NCBI GenBank assembly: GCA_031550085.1 | Contig: JAVBOY010000015.1 | Location: forward strand, 1-64,000 | Length of the DNA: 64,000 nt | DNA from: UBA4417 sp031550085 | GTDB lineage: Bacteria > Bacteroidota > Bacteroidia > Bacteroidales > UBA4417 | Direction: 5' to 3' | Shown: positions 34,703 through 44,154 of the stretch, one piece after another | Layout of the letters: each line of letters starts with the position of its first letter | Position numbering within the stretch: position 1 is the stretch's first letter | The notes under the pieces: generated by a model | Databases searched by the model: none | What the model was told of the DNA's origin: nothing | What the model saw: the letters and a program-made list of their open reading frames with translations, nothing else | Translations under genes and position numbers: made by a program

Positions 34703-37700
34703 CTATTGCGCTAATAAGAAACTTAAAGTAATACCTGCTGCCGTGTTTGAGGTCGATACCTGAATTTGCGGCCTGTTAATAGATGTTTGGACAAATGCCC
34801 GGGCGCTTATGATCGCACTTAAGACGTAATCGGCAGAAAGATTGATTGTATACTTTTTAAATCCGGCTGAAACTTCGGTATGGTTGTCCTCAATACTCCG
34901 CAAAAGCGTAATGTTGTCCATAATCGAGAAATCGGCCCGTATATTCAAATCGCTGCTGATTTTCTTTGCTTTCTTCGTCGGATCCAGCGACAGGATCCTA
35001 AAAGGAACATTTTTGAAACGGTATCCAAATCCGGTAACGTATTCGCTGCTTCCCAATTCCGTGATTTGATTGTTCACAAAGCTCAGGGTAAGCGTCCGGG
35101 TCTTTTTATACTCCAAAACGATTTTCATACTGTTTTTCAGCGTCATATCAACACCAATCAATGGCGAAAATTGTTCCGAAAGTACCACCACATCCATCCG
35201 CTGGTACGGGATGAAGTCGTTAATTTCGTCGCGCTCCGAGGGATACCCATTTATAGCTTTGTAATTGATATCCGAAATAAATGACCCGATCGTATACGTT
35301 GAACGGTAATTATGCCTTAGAGTAACCGATTGGAAGTTTTTCTGCAACGATTTGATTCCTTGATGCAAATTGTACGTTAAATTCCAGTTGGGCAGCGGAA
35401 TTTTTTTAAACGGACTAAGATTCATGCTCGACGCATCACGTCCCGAATATCCGGAAAGGAATGAGCCCAAAAGAACTTGTGCCTGCGTATTGCTATATCC
35501 AACCGGGAATCCTAATGAATCCCGTTCTCCTGTATAATTCGGGTTTTGGCTTGCCAAGCGGTTTGCTACGACAATCCGGTTGTCCAACATGGTTGTAAAC
35601 GCTTTATTACTGTAGTCCGAGTATGTTTTCGCAAAAGCCGTGGGCCACATGAAATAGGAGATCGTAAAACTTCCCGTTTCCTGCGGTATCGAAGAATTGA
35701 TATTCCCGAAAGCATCAACGGTAAACAATTCTTGGCTTCCTTTCCGGTAAGTCCGGTCAAAATTGACGGTAATTTTCAGGTTTTTAATGGGCTCCACGTT
35801 TGATCGCAGTTGAAATGCGTTTTGCGCATTAACGATATACGGATTATTCAGAAGCGAATCCGTAGTGAGCCAACCTCTTTGGGCCGCCTTTTGCCGAATG
35901 TCTTTTTGACTTCCCAAAATAAAACCAAAACCCGGAGCCTGTGTATTATTCCAGTCATTTCCAAGCAAGCCCGGTTCAGGCATAAAGCCGGGTAAAGAAA
36001 TTGTATTCGACTGGTTATAGGTAAAGCTCAAATCTTTCACCGACATCAAAACTCCCAGGAAATAGGTGGATGCTATTTTAAGATAATTCGGCTTGGGTTT
36101 TGGAACCGTGTCTTGTGGATTTTTTGCCGCCGTATTGCTAAGGCCCTGTTTTTGTGTATCTGCGGTTCGTTGTTGTCCTCTTTGACCCTGATCGGTTCCC
36201 ATTTTTTGCAAGTCCTGAGTGGCTTTTTTCAGAAATCCGACTTTATCATACAATTTGGTCAGTGTGGCAGAACCCGAGAAACCCATTTCCCTTGAGTTGT
36301 CAATGGTATTCCCTAATTGTGATTGGACCGACTTGGGCGAGGCAACCCAACGGTATGCCGCTCCATATTGCGCGGTTCCCGTAAACCAATCCAACGCTTT
36401 GACCTTATTAAAAGGCAAAATATAATTAATCGAATAGGTTTGAGTAAAGTTGTTGGGTGATCCGAAACTGCGGATTGAGTTCCATACGGTATCGCGGTAA
36501 GCGCTTGATCCTTTATCAACTCCTCCGGAAGGTTCATCAATATAGGCATCCATCCGGGCGTTATACTTAAAGCGGATGGATTGTGCAATTTTATACTGCA
36601 AATCGTAGGAACGGGTCCAATCCCAGCGCTTCATATACGTCGGTTCCAAAATAATAAGGGCATCGCTCTTATTTCGCAGCATCCGCCGCTGATAATCGCG
36701 CCGCATATCGGTTTGAAATGAAAAAGATTCCGGTAAGTAGTAAAAATTAAAATCGTTTATCAATGCAGGTAGCTTGGTTGCCGATTTAAACGGCTTCACA
36801 ACTTTGGGACTTATGGCAAACATATAGCCCAAGGCGCCATTGTAAGATTTTGTCTTATCGGACTCGACGTCCACATTGTGTTTTTTGATTTCACTATAGG
36901 AATAGGATACATTAAAGTTTTCAATGTCCCATGGGTAAACTTTTTTAGGGGATCCCGCCACCCGCTCCTTCCGCACATTCATAAAGTTGATGCTCTGCCG
37001 TTGCACCACATCTTGGGTACGTTCGCGCAAGGAATCTCTTTGGGATTTCTGCAAATTATCGAGCTGCTTGCTGTATTTGACATCAGGATCCAATGGGTTG
37101 TACTCCGGATTCATTACAGTTTGCGTATAATCGTAATGCAAAGGCAAACGGAGCCCGACGTTCTCTGGTAAGAATTTCCCCAACTCCAGATTTGTGGCTA
37201 CATCAATTTGCTGGATGCTTTCTTTTTGGCGTTGGTTTATTTTTTCCTCAATGCTTCCAAATCCGGCAGTGCTGTATGAACCGGCAAGTACGATATTTCC
37301 CAAATCGGACAAAGTGGTGCTCAGCCGACCTGTTGCAGCAAAGGCCGAATTTTCTTTAAAGTTGGTCAAACGCAACTCGTTGACCCAAATTTCGGCACAT
37401 TTGGGCTGCCCGTCATCATCACTCTGCCCTCCGGTATATTTCGGATTTCGGACTCCAATCATAAACACACGTACATCGCTCAGGCTGGGCATTCCCAATA
37501 TCGTTGTTTTCTTTCCGTTTTCCACAGTTACCCAAGGTAAAGTCGTGTTTGTGCTTCCTCGCTCCAATTTGGTATTCACCAATTCTTCAAGGTCTAAATC
37601 GATCATATTCGCATCCGGCCAAATGGCGTTAGCGTCGCTAGCTCCATATGTTCCCCAAGGTGTGAACTCGAGCGGAACTTCATACTCGTAATAGTTATTC

Positions 37701-40700
37701 GTAAAATCCGACCCGAAACGGATAAAAACAGTCAAGTCGCCTTTTTTTAATTCCTGATTGGCAATGGATTTTTCGGCATGAATATACATTTTCAACCTTT
37801 TGTAATTCCGGAAATCGTAATCGGTTGTTTTGTAAGCTCCCCGAGCATCACCATCCAGCAAATTGCAAACTTTCAATACCATCGATTGCTCGTTTTGAGC
37901 AATGTAGCTTGTACTTCCAACCAATTGTTCGCGATCAACGCCCGGAGGCAACACATAAGGAACATTGGCGCGTTGGCTGTTTTCCTCAATGTTTACAGTT
38001 GAAATATCGAACGTTGTTGTGTTGTTACCCGGATCCGGAACGTATTCACCGGGAGCCAGAAGCGAATTATTGTATTTCCGCCATTCTCCACGTTCCAATT
38101 CAAACGTCGCGAAGCGGCATACGATGGGGGTTTCAAAATTCTTGACAAGCATCCGCATAAAACGGACCGAACGGAAATCCTGAATGCTACCAACCACTTT
38201 TGTGGGCTGCTGAATGGGAATTTTAAACTGGTACCATTTTACATTCCGTTTTTTCCCGTTTTCAAGTTCAACATCCATCGCCGTATACATATCCGTGATG
38301 TAATTCTCGCCGACAATCATTTTTTCAGGCCTTAATTGTAAGCGGTATTGGAAATAGCGTTCTTGATCGCTCAAGGTATTGTCGTTATTGATGTCCTCGA
38401 CATTGGGGTTGAGGGTAAAACCCTGCGACGTTCCGACAGGTGAGTTACCTTCTGGATTTGTATATTTTTTATATCGTTCTATGACACTGCTATACGTGGG
38501 ATCGTTGTCGTAATCACCTCCCAAATAGTAGTGAAAATCGTCAGACCCAGGGTCATCGAAAGCATTCCGGTAAGCATCAGTATTTGTCCCATTGAATAAA
38601 CTGTCGATCCTGCGTAAATAATTTGCAAAAAAGGAACGCTCATCTTCTGTGGAAAGTCCGTCGTAACCAATATCCTGATATTTCCTGGAATCCGCGTTGT
38701 TGTCGAACGAATTGGTAAGGGCCTGACGGCTCGGAACACGTCCCCAAATGGTTGTATCAACATCTTTTACTACTTCCGAGGTTGGAAAGCCGTTTTCAAA
38801 CGATTTCCGGCCATCCCGTAAAATATCTTCCGAAATATCCCCCAGTTGGAAATAAAGGTCTCCCCCTCTTTGCGACGGATCTTCATCGAAAGGGTCCATC
38901 AGCCAGAATGTGATGTACTCGATGTTTGCTCTTTCAAAATCCGGATTGTCCATCTTTCGCATAATGCCCGCCCACCGTGAACTCGGCTCATTCAATCTTC
39001 CCGAAGGCGCAATGCCTTCCGAGTAAGAGGTGGGTTCTACGTCGTAATTGTAGGGGCCTCGTTCATCGGGGAAATAGGCTAAATTGAATACGGGCAAAAT
39101 GGAAGGCCGGTTATTTTCAATCGATTTTTCAGGGAAAAGTTCCTTTTCATACACAATACGTGTTGAGTTTTTTGAAACTTCGTCGACCGAGATGTTGCCG
39201 GGTCTCCGGGTACTCCCGCTTGATCCGTAAAACAGGTCGTCAATATAATACCACGAAAGTCTTGCCCGGTTATACCCATAAATCAATCCGGTGCCCGGCG
39301 CCCCTTCGGGGAACATATCCCGGCTTGTTTGCCCTTGAGGTGTACTGGCAACACTCCAAGTTGTAATGGATTGCAAATTGATGCTCGTTTTTGCTCCCTC
39401 AAAATCATCAATGAACGATGTACCGGCTTTCCCAACCGAGCGGGAATGGCCCGGTATAAAATGAGCAAATTCTCCATCGAAACGTAATTTAGAAGGGGTA
39501 GCCGAGTTGGAATAAATTACTTTGTTTACAATTTTTGTAATCCAACTAACATCTTTTTGGTAATTGACACTGGCACCCCAAATCACGTTATTGATCGGCT
39601 CATCTCCATAATTCGTCTTTTGCGTGAGCGGCCGTTCGTACATATTCATGATGGTGGCACCGATCAAAAGGTCGTTATTAACTTTATAATCCAAATGAGC
39701 TCCCAGCATGGTTTGATTATACAAGTTAAAGTTTGCATTGTTCTCCAACGAAATGTTGATGGGCGTCCCTGAATTTAAAATGCCCGGATTGATGATTTTA
39801 ACGGTTCCCATCAAATAATCAACCGTGTAGTCGACATTCTCGGTAAGCTCAATTCCTCCTGCGCGCACTTTTACCGATCCTTGCGGGATGTTATTGGCAT
39901 TTAAATGATACTCGCTTCCGGTTTCCGACTTGTACTGGCCTTCGATGGTGTATTTGTTTTTTTCGGGGTATTGTTGTGCCCCGGTTTTTGTCAAGGTATA
40001 AAGTGAATCATAGCAATAACGGTCAGCCAACGATTTATCCCCGATTTTCTGTCGCAAATAACTGCCGAATGGTTCCAAAACCGTGAAATACACGCGGCCG
40101 TTTTTGGTGCTGATCGTTCCTCCTTGTGTCGGAGCATTGTCGATAAAATCGAAAATCCCATCGTGCGGAGGATTCATTTGTTGGTCCAAATTGTCCAATC
40201 CCATTAATTGCAAAAGAGGAACACCTTTCACTCCATCAGGGCCTTCCGTAAAATAACCGGTTGGGACGGCATTGTCATTCCCCGAATACAAAATGTTTAA
40301 GATGAAATCTTCTTTATTGAGCTGATAGGCGCCAATATTATAGACGTTTTTCATCATCAAATTCCACATCGGGATCCGGGTATTGGTAGCCGAACTTTTT
40401 AACAGTTTCACAATTAACGTACTGTTAACCGGAATTCCCGCATCGGAAAATTCACCGACTTGATATACCTTGTCACTCCCAATCACGGTATACTGGTAAG
40501 CAACGGCCAGCGTTTGGTCTGCATTCAGATAGGTATTTAACGAAATAAATCCCAACCTGCTGTTAAACGAAAACTCATCAGCGCGCAGTTTACGGGCCAA
40601 TTCTATTTTTTCAAAATCGACTCCGGGAGTAAAGCCTTTCTGGGTTAAGTATTCATTGACCAGGTTTTTATTGCGGATATAACTGGTATCCAAATTTTTC

Positions 40701-41887
40701 AAAAGAGTATTTGAATTATTGGAAGGGTAAGTTCCACCGGCAACCGGAAGGACGGTTTTGTTGTAAGGGTCGTTTTCACCTAAATCTTGAAAACCAACGA
40801 TGGTACGGTTTTCATAAACCGGAGCGCCGATATTGGTAATCCAGACTTCAATTTTCGTGATGTTGATGTTTGACGAAACGATCGGAAGCTTGGCCAACCC
40901 TTGTTCGAAATTGTTGCGGTGGTATTGCGCCAAGAAGAAGTGCCGGTTTTCTTCGTAGTCCAGCGCAGCAACTTTATATTTCGTGGTTTGGGCGCCGCCT
41001 TGGAACGTCATATTTTCCATTTGGCTCCTTTGTTGTGAAAAGACTGCCGTTACGGTTGCTTTCCCGAACTGCAACTGGGTTTTTAACCCAAACAAACTTT
41101 GACTCCCGTTGATAAGCGAACTGTTAAGCGGCAGCGTTACATCGCCCGCTTCGACCAGTTTGATGATTTCGTCTTCTTTCCCTTCGTACTTCAATTTTGT
41201 CTTGTTCTCAAAATCGAAGCTGGCGGCCGAACTGTAATTCATATTGAATTCAATCTTATCGCCGATTTTCGCCAAAGCATTCAGTTGGATGTTGGATGCG
41301 AAATCAAAGTTTCCCTGTTTTCGTTGCCTCTCCGGCAATGAAGGATCATTCCGGCGGTTGTGTAAGTACTGAAAGGTCAGTTCTGCACGGCCTTGTAAAC
41401 GAATATCAATGGTGTTGGAGCCAAAAATCGGCTCTAAAAAATCCAATTTTATCTGTGGGATAATTCCTTCTTGTGCCGATTTGGCGGTAGTTTTGGAACG
41501 CTCAGCCCAATAACTGTCCACGGCCCGTTTCAGATCCCAGTTTTTATACTCGTCAAATGAGAAAGAGGCGGGATTGAGGTAATCAAAATTTCCGATTTTT
41601 CTTTTGATGGTATATTCGTTGGTAACCGGATCGTATTCCAACTCCGTTTTCATATTCGGAGGATCCTTCATATACAAGCCCCCCGTAGGTTTGGGGTCAT
41701 AGGGATTGGTAGTTTGAGGAATTGGGAAAACAGTCGTTGTATCATCTCCGGGAGGTGGAACTGCTGCCGAGTACCCTGTTTCCTGTTTTCCTAATGAAGA
41801 ACCGAAACTGAAAGCTATGCCCACAGTTGTGAAGACAACCAAAGCCACTAAAGAAATCCTGGAAGTGTATTTTGTAACCTGATTCAA
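34703..41887 (-). CDS. sprA: T9SS outer-membrane translocon SprA/Sov
   Basis: At 2394 residues this is the giant SprA (Sov) protein, matching the family's usual length (about 2300-2500). It has an N-terminal signal or membrane segment and a long stretch of beta-barrel strands with aromatic girdles. SprA-type blocks include IDIRLQGRAELTF, SLFGLKTQLQFGKATVTAVFSQQ and RGGDLYFQLGDISEDILRDG. Repeated domains such as SVRFMRMLVKNFETPIVCRF also occur. SprA forms the single-chain outer-membrane pore through which T9SS cargo passes. ruvA lies immediately upstream on the same strand, an arrangement seen in other Bacteroidota. The likely cargo in this window are the three proteins with sorting domains. 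Confidence 0.95.
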   Translation of the reverse strand: MNQVTKYTSRISLVALVVFTTVGIAFSFGSSLGKQETGYSAAVPPPGDDTTTVFPIPQTTNPYDPKPTGGLYMKDPPNMKTELEYDPVTNEYTIKRKIGNFDYLNPASFSFDEYKNWDLKRAVDSYWAERSKTTAKSAQEGIIPQIKLDFLEPIFGSNTIDIRLQGRAELTFQYLHNRRNDPSLPERQRKQGNFDFASNIQLNALAKIGDKIEFNMNYSSAASFDFENKTKLKYEGKEDEIIKLVEAGDVTLPLNSSLINGSQSLFGLKTQLQFGKATVTAVFSQQRSQMENMTFQGGAQTTKYKVAALDYEENRHFFLAQYHRNNFEQGLAKLPIVSSNINITKIEVWITNIGAPVYENRTIVGFQDLGENDPYNKTVLPVAGGTYPSNNSNTLLKNLDTSYIRNKNLVNEYLTQKGFTPGVDFEKIELARKLRADEFSFNSRLGFISLNTYLNADQTLAVAYQYTVIGSDKVYQVGEFSDAGIPVNSTLIVKLLKSSATNTRIPMWNLMMKNVYNIGAYQLNKEDFILNILYSGNDNAVPTGYFTEGPDGVKGVPLLQLMGLDNLDQQMNPPHDGIFDFIDNAPTQGGTISTKNGRVYFTVLEPFGSYLRQKIGDKSLADRYCYDSLYTLTKTGAQQYPEKNKYTIEGQYKSETGSEYHLNANNIPQGSVKVRAGGIELTENVDYTVDYLMGTVKIINPGILNSGTPINISLENNANFNLYNQTMLGAHLDYKVNNDLLIGATIMNMYERPLTQKTNYGDEPINNVIWGASVNYQKDVSWITKIVNKVIYSNSATPSKLRFDGEFAHFIPGHSRSVGKAGTSFIDDFEGAKTSINLQSITTWSVASTPQGQTSRDMFPEGAPGTGLIYGYNRARLSWYYIDDLFYGSSGSTRRPGNISVDEVSKNSTRIVYEKELFPEKSIENNRPSILPVFNLAYFPDERGPYNYDVEPTSYSEGIAPSGRLNEPSSRWAGIMRKMDNPDFERANIEYITFWLMDPFDEDPSQRGGDLYFQLGDISEDILRDGRKSFENGFPTSEVVKDVDTTIWGRVPSRQALTNSFDNNADSRKYQDIGYDGLSTEDERSFFANYLRRIDSLFNGTNTDAYRNAFDDPGSDDFHYYLGGDYDNDPTYSSVIERYKKYTNPEGNSPVGTSQGFTLNPNVEDINNDNTLSDQERYFQYRLQLRPEKMIVGENYITDMYTAMDVELENGKKRNVKWYQFKIPIQQPTKVVGSIQDFRSVRFMRMLVKNFETPIVCRFATFELERGEWRKYNNSLLAPGEYVPDPGNNTTTFDISTVNIEENSQRANVPYVLPPGVDREQLVGSTSYIAQNEQSMVLKVCNLLDGDARGAYKTTDYDFRNYKRLKMYIHAEKSIANQELKKGDLTVFIRFGSDFTNNYYEYEVPLEFTPWGTYGASDANAIWPDANMIDLDLEELVNTKLERGSTNTTLPWVTVENGKKTTILGMPSLSDVRVFMIGVRNPKYTGGQSDDDGQPKCAEIWVNELRLTNFKENSAFAATGRLSTTLSDLGNIVLAGSYSTAGFGSIEEKINQRQKESIQQIDVATNLELGKFLPENVGLRLPLHYDYTQTVMNPEYNPLDPDVKYSKQLDNLQKSQRDSLRERTQDVVQRQSINFMNVRKERVAGSPKKVYPWDIENFNVSYSYSEIKKHNVDVESDKTKSYNGALGYMFAISPKVVKPFKSATKLPALINDFNFYYLPESFSFQTDMRRDYQRRMLRNKSDALIILEPTYMKRWDWTRSYDLQYKIAQSIRFKYNARMDAYIDEPSGGVDKGSSAYRDTVWNSIRSFGSPNNFTQTYSINYILPFNKVKALDWFTGTAQYGAAYRWVASPKSVQSQLGNTIDNSREMGFSGSATLTKLYDKVGFLKKATQDLQKMGTDQGQRGQQRTADTQKQGLSNTAAKNPQDTVPKPKPNYLKIASTYFLGVLMSVKDLSFTYNQSNTISLPGFMPEPGLLGNDWNNTQAPGFGFILGSQKDIRQKAAQRGWLTTDSLLNNPYIVNAQNAFQLRSNVEPIKNLKITVNFDRTYRKGSQELFTVDAFGNINSSIPQETGSFTISYFMWPTAFAKTYSDYSNKAFTTMLDNRIVVANRLASQNPNYTGERDSLGFPVGYSNTQAQVLLGSFLSGYSGRDASSMNLSPFKKIPLPNWNLTYNLHQGIKSLQKNFQSVTLRHNYRSTYTIGSFISDINYKAINGYPSERDEINDFIPYQRMDVVVLSEQFSPLIGVDMTLKNSMKIVLEYKKTRTLTLSFVNNQITELGSSEYVTGFGYRFKNVPFRILSLDPTKKAKKISSDLNIRADFSIMDNITLLRSIEDNHTEVSAGFKKYTINLSADYVLSAIISARAFVQTSINRPQIQVSTSNTAAGITLSFLLAQ

Positions 41888-41968
41888 TCGATTTTTGTTT
41901 TTACTTACACATTAAGAAGAAATCTGCTGTAAAGGGTTCCGCTAATGGTTTCTTTCTGAATATAAAAG

Positions 41969-42553
41969 TTATAAAAGCTTCAAAGCCGCTTTGATCAGTT
42001 TATCGACCGATAAATTGGCGCCATCGGTTTCGATTACTTTATCAAGGGCTTTGTTCGCCGCATTTTTTTGAAAGCCTAACATAACTAAAGCAGATAACGC
42101 CTCATTCTTTTCTGTATTGTGTTTTGGGACAAAAAATTCTTTGCTCAAATCCTCCCGGTTTATTTTGTCTTTTAAATCCACAATGATGCGTTGGGCCGAC
42201 TTGGCCCCGATGCCTTTTACGGCTTGTAAAACGTATATATTTTCACCAATAATGGCATCGATTACTTCCGAAGATGTCAACGACGATAAGATCAATCGTG
42301 CCGTATTGGGGCCCACGCCCGAAACGGTGATCAATTGTTGAAAAACATGGCGTTCGGATTCGTCTGCAAAACCAAACAGGATCAATGCGTCTTCACGCAC
42401 AACAAGGTGCGTATGCAACTTGCACTGTTGGCTTCCTTTAATCTGGCTGTATGTTTGTAAAGAAATTTGTAATAAATAACCCACTCCATGGCATTCAACC
42501 ACTGCAGTTGCCGGAGTGAGTCCGACAAGATTTCCTTCAAAAAATGAATACAT
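41969..42553 (-). CDS. ruvA: Holliday junction DNA helicase subunit RuvA
   Basis: The 194-residue protein has the RuvA OB-fold N-terminus (MYSFFEGNLVGLTPATAVVECHGVGYLLQI), tandem helix-hairpin-helix motifs (FQQLITVSGVGPNTARLILSS and LQAVKGIGAKSAQRIIVDLKDK) and domain III (ALSALVMLGFQKNAANKALDKV). With RuvB and RuvC it moves and resolves Holliday junctions. It sits 81 bases upstream of sprA on the same strand, so both may share a transcript. Confidence 0.96.
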   Translation of the reverse strand: MYSFFEGNLVGLTPATAVVECHGVGYLLQISLQTYSQIKGSQQCKLHTHLVVREDALILFGFADESERHVFQQLITVSGVGPNTARLILSSLTSSEVIDAIIGENIYVLQAVKGIGAKSAQRIIVDLKDKINREDLSKEFFVPKHNTEKNEALSALVMLGFQKNAANKALDKVIETDGANLSVDKLIKAALKLL

Positions 42554-42648
42554 TGTTATTTTGTTGAAATATAATTATTTGTAAGAAGGTGATGCGTTTC
42601 ATCAAAAACGGAAAATTTTGTCAATTGCCTGAGGTTGATAAAAGTTTG

Positions 42649-42656
42649 CAAAAATA
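42649..42656 (-). promoter_or_regulatory. -7 box of ruvA
   Basis: TATTTTTG on the minus strand, about 95 bases upstream of the ruvA ATG, with no TTG at the standard spacing. Confidence 0.4.
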
Positions 42657-42766
42657 CGATTTTCCCAGCAAGTTTTATTTATATTAAAAAAACATGATAG
42701 AAGCAAACTCAACCCTCGAAGTTGGTTTCCCAAAAACCATCAGCATTTCTTCTCAGGCGTTAAAAG

Positions 42767-43873
42767 CTAATTTTCAATTGCGCTGCAAAAACAGGATCCA
42801 CAATACTCAAACTGCTGATCTCGCTGCTGCGGCTTAAAGCCTGCTTCTTCAATGGCTTTCCGGATTCCGGTTTGGTCAAATTTGTGATTGGCGCCGGCAG
42901 CCGAAACTACATTTTCTTCGATCATGATGGAACCAAAATCGTTGGCGCCACTATGAAGGCACAATTGGCCGGTCTCTTTTCCAACCGTAAGCCAAGACGC
43001 CTGTATGTTCGGAATATTCGGAAGCAGGATACGGGATATGGCAATCAACCGGATATAAGCCTCTGCCGACAATGTTCGTATTGGATATCGCTTGCTCAAA
43101 ACTGTATTCTCGCCTTGAAAAGGCCATGGAATAAAGCTTATAAATCCTTTGGAGCCTTCCGGTTTTTCGGATTGTACTTCGCGTAGCCGGATCAAGTGTT
43201 CCATTCGTTCTTCAGCAGTTTCTACATGCCCGCACATCATGGTAGCCGAAGTGGTGATGTTGAGTTTGTGCGCTTCGCGCATGACATCCAACCATTCCTG
43301 CGTTGTACACTTATTGGGTGAAATTTCCTTCCGAACACGATCTACCAGAATTTCCGCTCCTGCTCCGGGCAAACTGTCCAAACCCGCTTTTACTAATTCC
43401 TCAAGTACTTTCCGGTAATTGATCCGGTCTAATTTTGCAATATGTACGATTTCGGGAGGCCCCAACGCATGGAGTCTGAGGTTGGGATGGATGGATTTGA
43501 GATTTTTAAACAACTCTGTGTAAAATTGTAAGCCAAATTCGGGATGCATGCCTCCTTGCAACAAAAATTGGTTGCCTCCGGCCGCAAACAATTCCTCAAT
43601 TTTTTGCCGGTACTCATTTGATGAAGTTACATAAGCCTCCTGATGATTTTTGGCCCGAAAAAAATTACAAAACTTGCATCCCGACACACAAACATTGGTA
43701 TAATTCACATTGCGGTCAATAATCCAGGTCACAAGCCCATGCGGATGCAATTTTTTACGCAGTTCATTCCCCGCAAACATCAAAAGTGATGTAGGTGCAT
43801 TTTTATACAGATAAGTTCCTTCTTCAAGAGAAAGAAATTCCTGATTTAAAGCCCTTTGAATAAGAATATCCAT
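42767..43873 (-). CDS. mqnC: Cyclic dehypoxanthinyl futalosine synthase
   Basis: This radical-SAM enzyme carries the cluster motif CVSGCKFCNF (CxxxCxxC), NPFGLQFYTELF-type barrel segments and ALGPPEIVHIAK, and a C-terminal CGSCF. This fits MqnC of the futalosine route to menaquinone rather than its CofH relatives, although the two are similar. The open frame starts with a methionine cluster (43891, 43885, 43879, 43873). A TACTTTTG -7 box at 43889-43896 overlaps the first ATG and would place transcription start near 43882. I therefore prefer the ATG at 43873 (MDILIQRAL, 368 residues). Confidence 0.85.
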   Translation of the reverse strand: MDILIQRALNQEFLSLEEGTYLYKNAPTSLLMFAGNELRKKLHPHGLVTWIIDRNVNYTNVCVSGCKFCNFFRAKNHQEAYVTSSNEYRQKIEELFAAGGNQFLLQGGMHPEFGLQFYTELFKNLKSIHPNLRLHALGPPEIVHIAKLDRINYRKVLEELVKAGLDSLPGAGAEILVDRVRKEISPNKCTTQEWLDVMREAHKLNITTSATMMCGHVETAEERMEHLIRLREVQSEKPEGSKGFISFIPWPFQGENTVLSKRYPIRTLSAEAYIRLIAISRILLPNIPNIQASWLTVGKETGQLCLHSGANDFGSIMIEENVVSAAGANHKFDQTGIRKAIEEAGFKPQQRDQQFEYCGSCFCSAIEN

Positions 43874-43888
43874 TTCCATGTGCATGCA

Positions 43889-43896
43889 CAAAAGTA
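43889..43896 (-). promoter_or_regulatory. -7 box of mqnC overlapping the first ATG
   Basis: TACTTTTG on the minus strand. It overlaps the most upstream ATG at 43891 and so argues for initiation at 43879 or 43873. Confidence 0.55.
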
Positions 43897-44069
43897 GTTA
43901 TTCGAGTTCGAATCGGGCAGAAATATTCCGTGTTTTTGTTTTGAAAAACGGGAAATTATGTTGTGTAGCGCCTGTCATCACAATATCGTAGTACATTGGA
44001 ATTTTTGCCGGATGGATAAGCCTGATCCGGTTTCATTATTCAAAAAGGTCCATTATTTTATCTGTTTCC

Positions 44070-44113
44070 AGAAAGCAGCCAGAGTAGGGAGTGTTCGCCT
44101 GCTTTCTTTTTTT
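44070..44113 (+). terminator. Terminator without an upstream gene
   Basis: AGAAAGCAG (44070-44078) pairs with CTGCTTTCT (44099-44107), followed by a T-run. It lies on the plus strand upstream of the LptF/G promoter, with no gene between 43897 and it, so it could end a small RNA or belong to a leader. Confidence 0.6.
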
Positions 44114-44126
44114 ACCGGAAAAAAAT

Positions 44127-44134
44127 TACCTTTG
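44127..44134 (+). promoter_or_regulatory. -7 box of the LptF/G gene
   Basis: TACCTTTG, 21 bases before the GTG start at 44155. Confidence 0.55.
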
Positions 44135-44154
44135 TTGCATCAAAATTACTCTCC

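Noticed and set aside
42694..42837. Plus-strand short frame (48 codons) overlapping the mqnC 3' end
   Set aside because: No promoter, no family; overlaps mqnC on the other strand.
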